NCBI GenBank assembly: GCA_009782555.1 | Contig: WRIV01000004.1 | Span: 1 to 64,000 of the forward strand | Direction: 5' to 3' | From: Treponema sp. | GTDB lineage: Bacteria; Spirochaetota; Spirochaetia; Treponematales; Breznakiellaceae | DNA: 64,000 bases | Shown: piece by piece, positions 62,830 to 64,000 of the stretch | Layout of the letters: each line of letters begins with the position of its first letter | How positions within the stretch are numbered: position 1 is the stretch's first letter | The notes under the pieces: model-generated | Databases searched by the model: none | Seen by the model: only the letters and a program-made list of their open reading frames with translations | What the model was told of the DNA's origin: nothing | Translations under genes and position numbers: made by a program

Positions 62830-63470
62830 GCGTGAATATGCTTGTGCTGGTTTCAGGAAACGGCAGCAATCTACAGGCCCTGATCGACGCAGAAAAGACG
62901 GGGCGTTTTTCGGCGGGCCGTGCAAATAATTACAGTCCCGGCGGCCGTATTGCTGCGGTCGTTTCCGACCGTCCCGGTGTTTATGCCCTCCAACGGGCCA
63001 GGTCGGCGGGGATTCCCGCACTGACCGAGGAACCGGACCGGGGGCTCCCAAAAACTGAACGGAGAGGTGAGCTATCTTTCCGGATCCTCCGCATAGCCCG
63101 GGAATATCAAGCGGGGCTTGTCATTTTGGCTGGCTTTCTTTCTATATTGCAGGGAGAAATCCTCCGGGAATACGAAGGGCGGATCATCAACCTCCATCCT
63201 GCGCTGCTTCCCAAATACGGAGGTCCAGGGATGTATGGTTCCAGGGTTCACGAAACGGTTCTTGCCGCTGGGGAAAAGGAGTCGGGCTGTACGATTCACC
63301 TGGTAGACGAAGGAACCGATACGGGCCCTGTCCTGCTTCAGCGGAAAATACTGGTGCATCCGGGGGATACAGCGGAAAGTCTGGCGGAACGGATCCATCG
63401 GGAAGAACACATCGCCATTGTCGAAGCGGTGGTGTTAATGATCTTCAAACTAAAGGAAAAAGAAAATTGA
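62826..63470 (+). CDS. purN: Phosphoribosylglycinamide formyltransferase
   Basis: Transfers formyl from 10-formyltetrahydrofolate to GAR. The 214-residue protein has VSGNGSNLQALIDA, the catalytic Asn/His region NLHPALLPKYGGPGMYG, and the Asp of VDEGTDTGP. An extra stretch of about 20 residues (GRANNYSPGG and nearby) makes it slightly longer than typical PurN. ATGA overlap with purM and TTGA overlap with purH show tight coupling. Confidence 0.93.
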   Translation: MSVNMLVLVSGNGSNLQALIDAEKTGRFSAGRANNYSPGGRIAAVVSDRPGVYALQRARSAGIPALTEEPDRGLPKTERRGELSFRILRIAREYQAGLVILAGFLSILQGEILREYEGRIINLHPALLPKYGGPGMYGSRVHETVLAAGEKESGCTIHLVDEGTDTGPVLLQRKILVHPGDTAESLAERIHREEHIAIVEAVVLMIFKLKEKEN

Positions 63471-64000
63471 AAAAGCGGGCCCTAATCAGCGTTTATGATA
63501 AATCCGGTATAAAGGAACTGGCGCAGTTCCTTTCCGGCTTAGGATGGGAACTCGTATCCACCGGCGGCACCTTCCGGTATTTGCAGGAACAAAATATTCC
63601 CGTTACCGATGTTGTTTCGGTAACGGGATTTCCTGAGTGCCTGGACGGGCGGGTCAAGACACTCCATCCGGCCATTCATGCGGGAATTCTGGCCCGCCGG
63701 AGAGATCCTTCCCATATGGAAACTCTGGAAAAATTTACTCTGGGAATCATCGATCTGGTCTGTGTAAATCTCTATCCTCTTTTTGAAAAAGTTCAGGCAA
63801 GTAAGCCTCTTAGTTTGGAAGAAACCATAGAGTTTATCGATATAGGCGGACCTGCCATGATCCGTTCCGCGGCAAAGAACTATCAAGATGTAATCGTCCT
63901 GGCAGACCCTTCTGATTATGGAGAAACCATGGAGTTTCTAAAATCAGGAACGGTGCCGGAGGCATTTAAAAAGCGGCTGGCAGGGAAGGTTTTTTGCCTT
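63467..64000 (+). CDS. purH: PurH, IMP cyclohydrolase domain (partial, runs off the window)
   Basis: The 178 visible codons cover most of the N-terminal MGS-like IMP cyclohydrolase domain (ALISVYDKSGIKELAQFL, STGGT, LDGRVKTLHPAIHAGIL, IGGPAMIRSAAKN). The formyltransferase half lies beyond the window. It starts at TTG overlapping the purN stop; AAGGA lies upstream. The reading frame stays open to the last base. Confidence 0.93.
   Translation, partial: MKKRALISVYDKSGIKELAQFLSGLGWELVSTGGTFRYLQEQNIPVTDVVSVTGFPECLDGRVKTLHPAIHAGILARRRDPSHMETLEKFTLGIIDLVCVNLYPLFEKVQASKPLSLEETIEFIDIGGPAMIRSAAKNYQDVIVLADPSDYGETMEFLKSGTVPEAFKKRLAGKVFCL

Overview
The window looks like a piece of chromosome from a host-associated spirochaete of the genus Treponema, most likely the termite-gut group. 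This is an inference from gene content: DapL-type lysine synthesis, a TPR protein with a C-terminal Mrr-like tail, relaxed lipoboxes, glycogen and polyphosphate genes, and moderately GC-rich coding DNA. No taxonomic search was possible. Most genes are ordinary chromosomal ones with TTG/ATG starts; one AT-rich block of about 4 kb stands out as imported.

Layout. 1-618: 3' end of 23S rRNA, then 5S rRNA. 628-9000: galK (with a perfect 20-bp palindrome upstream), rmuC, murJ, clpC, glgC. 9079-11472: MrfA-type repair helicase. 11509-21791: a restriction-modification island in which the type III restriction subunit (res) and its adenine methyltransferase (mod) are separated by a Phd/ParE toxin-antitoxin pair, a PIN protein with a small partner, a MORC-like GHKL ATPase fused to a PD-(D/E)XK nuclease domain, and an MNT/HEPN pair. 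21795-28395: patatin/outer-membrane barrel protein, dapL, a small Cys protein, a TPR protein and an rRNA methyltransferase. 28404-33999: ppk1, ppx and a chemoreceptor in one overlapping operon. 34173-40000: a fragmentary glucitol-like locus (GutM, an SrlE membrane fragment, a COG4091 SAF oxidoreductase, a DeoR repressor, an iron alcohol dehydrogenase) with an MscS channel inside it. 40087-43609: nucleotidase, glgX, flavin reductase. 43687-47194: a CUT2 sugar ABC transporter. 47242-55395: ftsK, a lytic transglycosylase, an Hsp70-like/LysM fusion, and two cNMP-binding GGDEF-type proteins. 55474-58436: a PIN/Phd pair, a dicarboxylate-type symporter, a membrane protein and rsmG. 58535-64000: purine genes purE, C, F, (an XRE regulator), M, N and H, the last running off the end.

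Three signals deserve most attention. First, the GHKL-nuclease inside the res/mod island, together with a mosaic target-recognition domain in mod, looks like a composite defence locus. Second, a membrane protein joins an Hsp70 substrate-binding beta-domain, without its ATPase, to a periplasmic LysM domain next to a lytic transglycosylase. Third, at least eight genes have a plausible -35/-10 promoter whose -10 box ends 6-7 nt before the start codon, and have no clear Shine-Dalgarno, suggesting that leaderless mRNAs are common in this genome. I saw no tRNA, CRISPR array, transposase or prophage, and no gene-free stretch longer than 300 bases.
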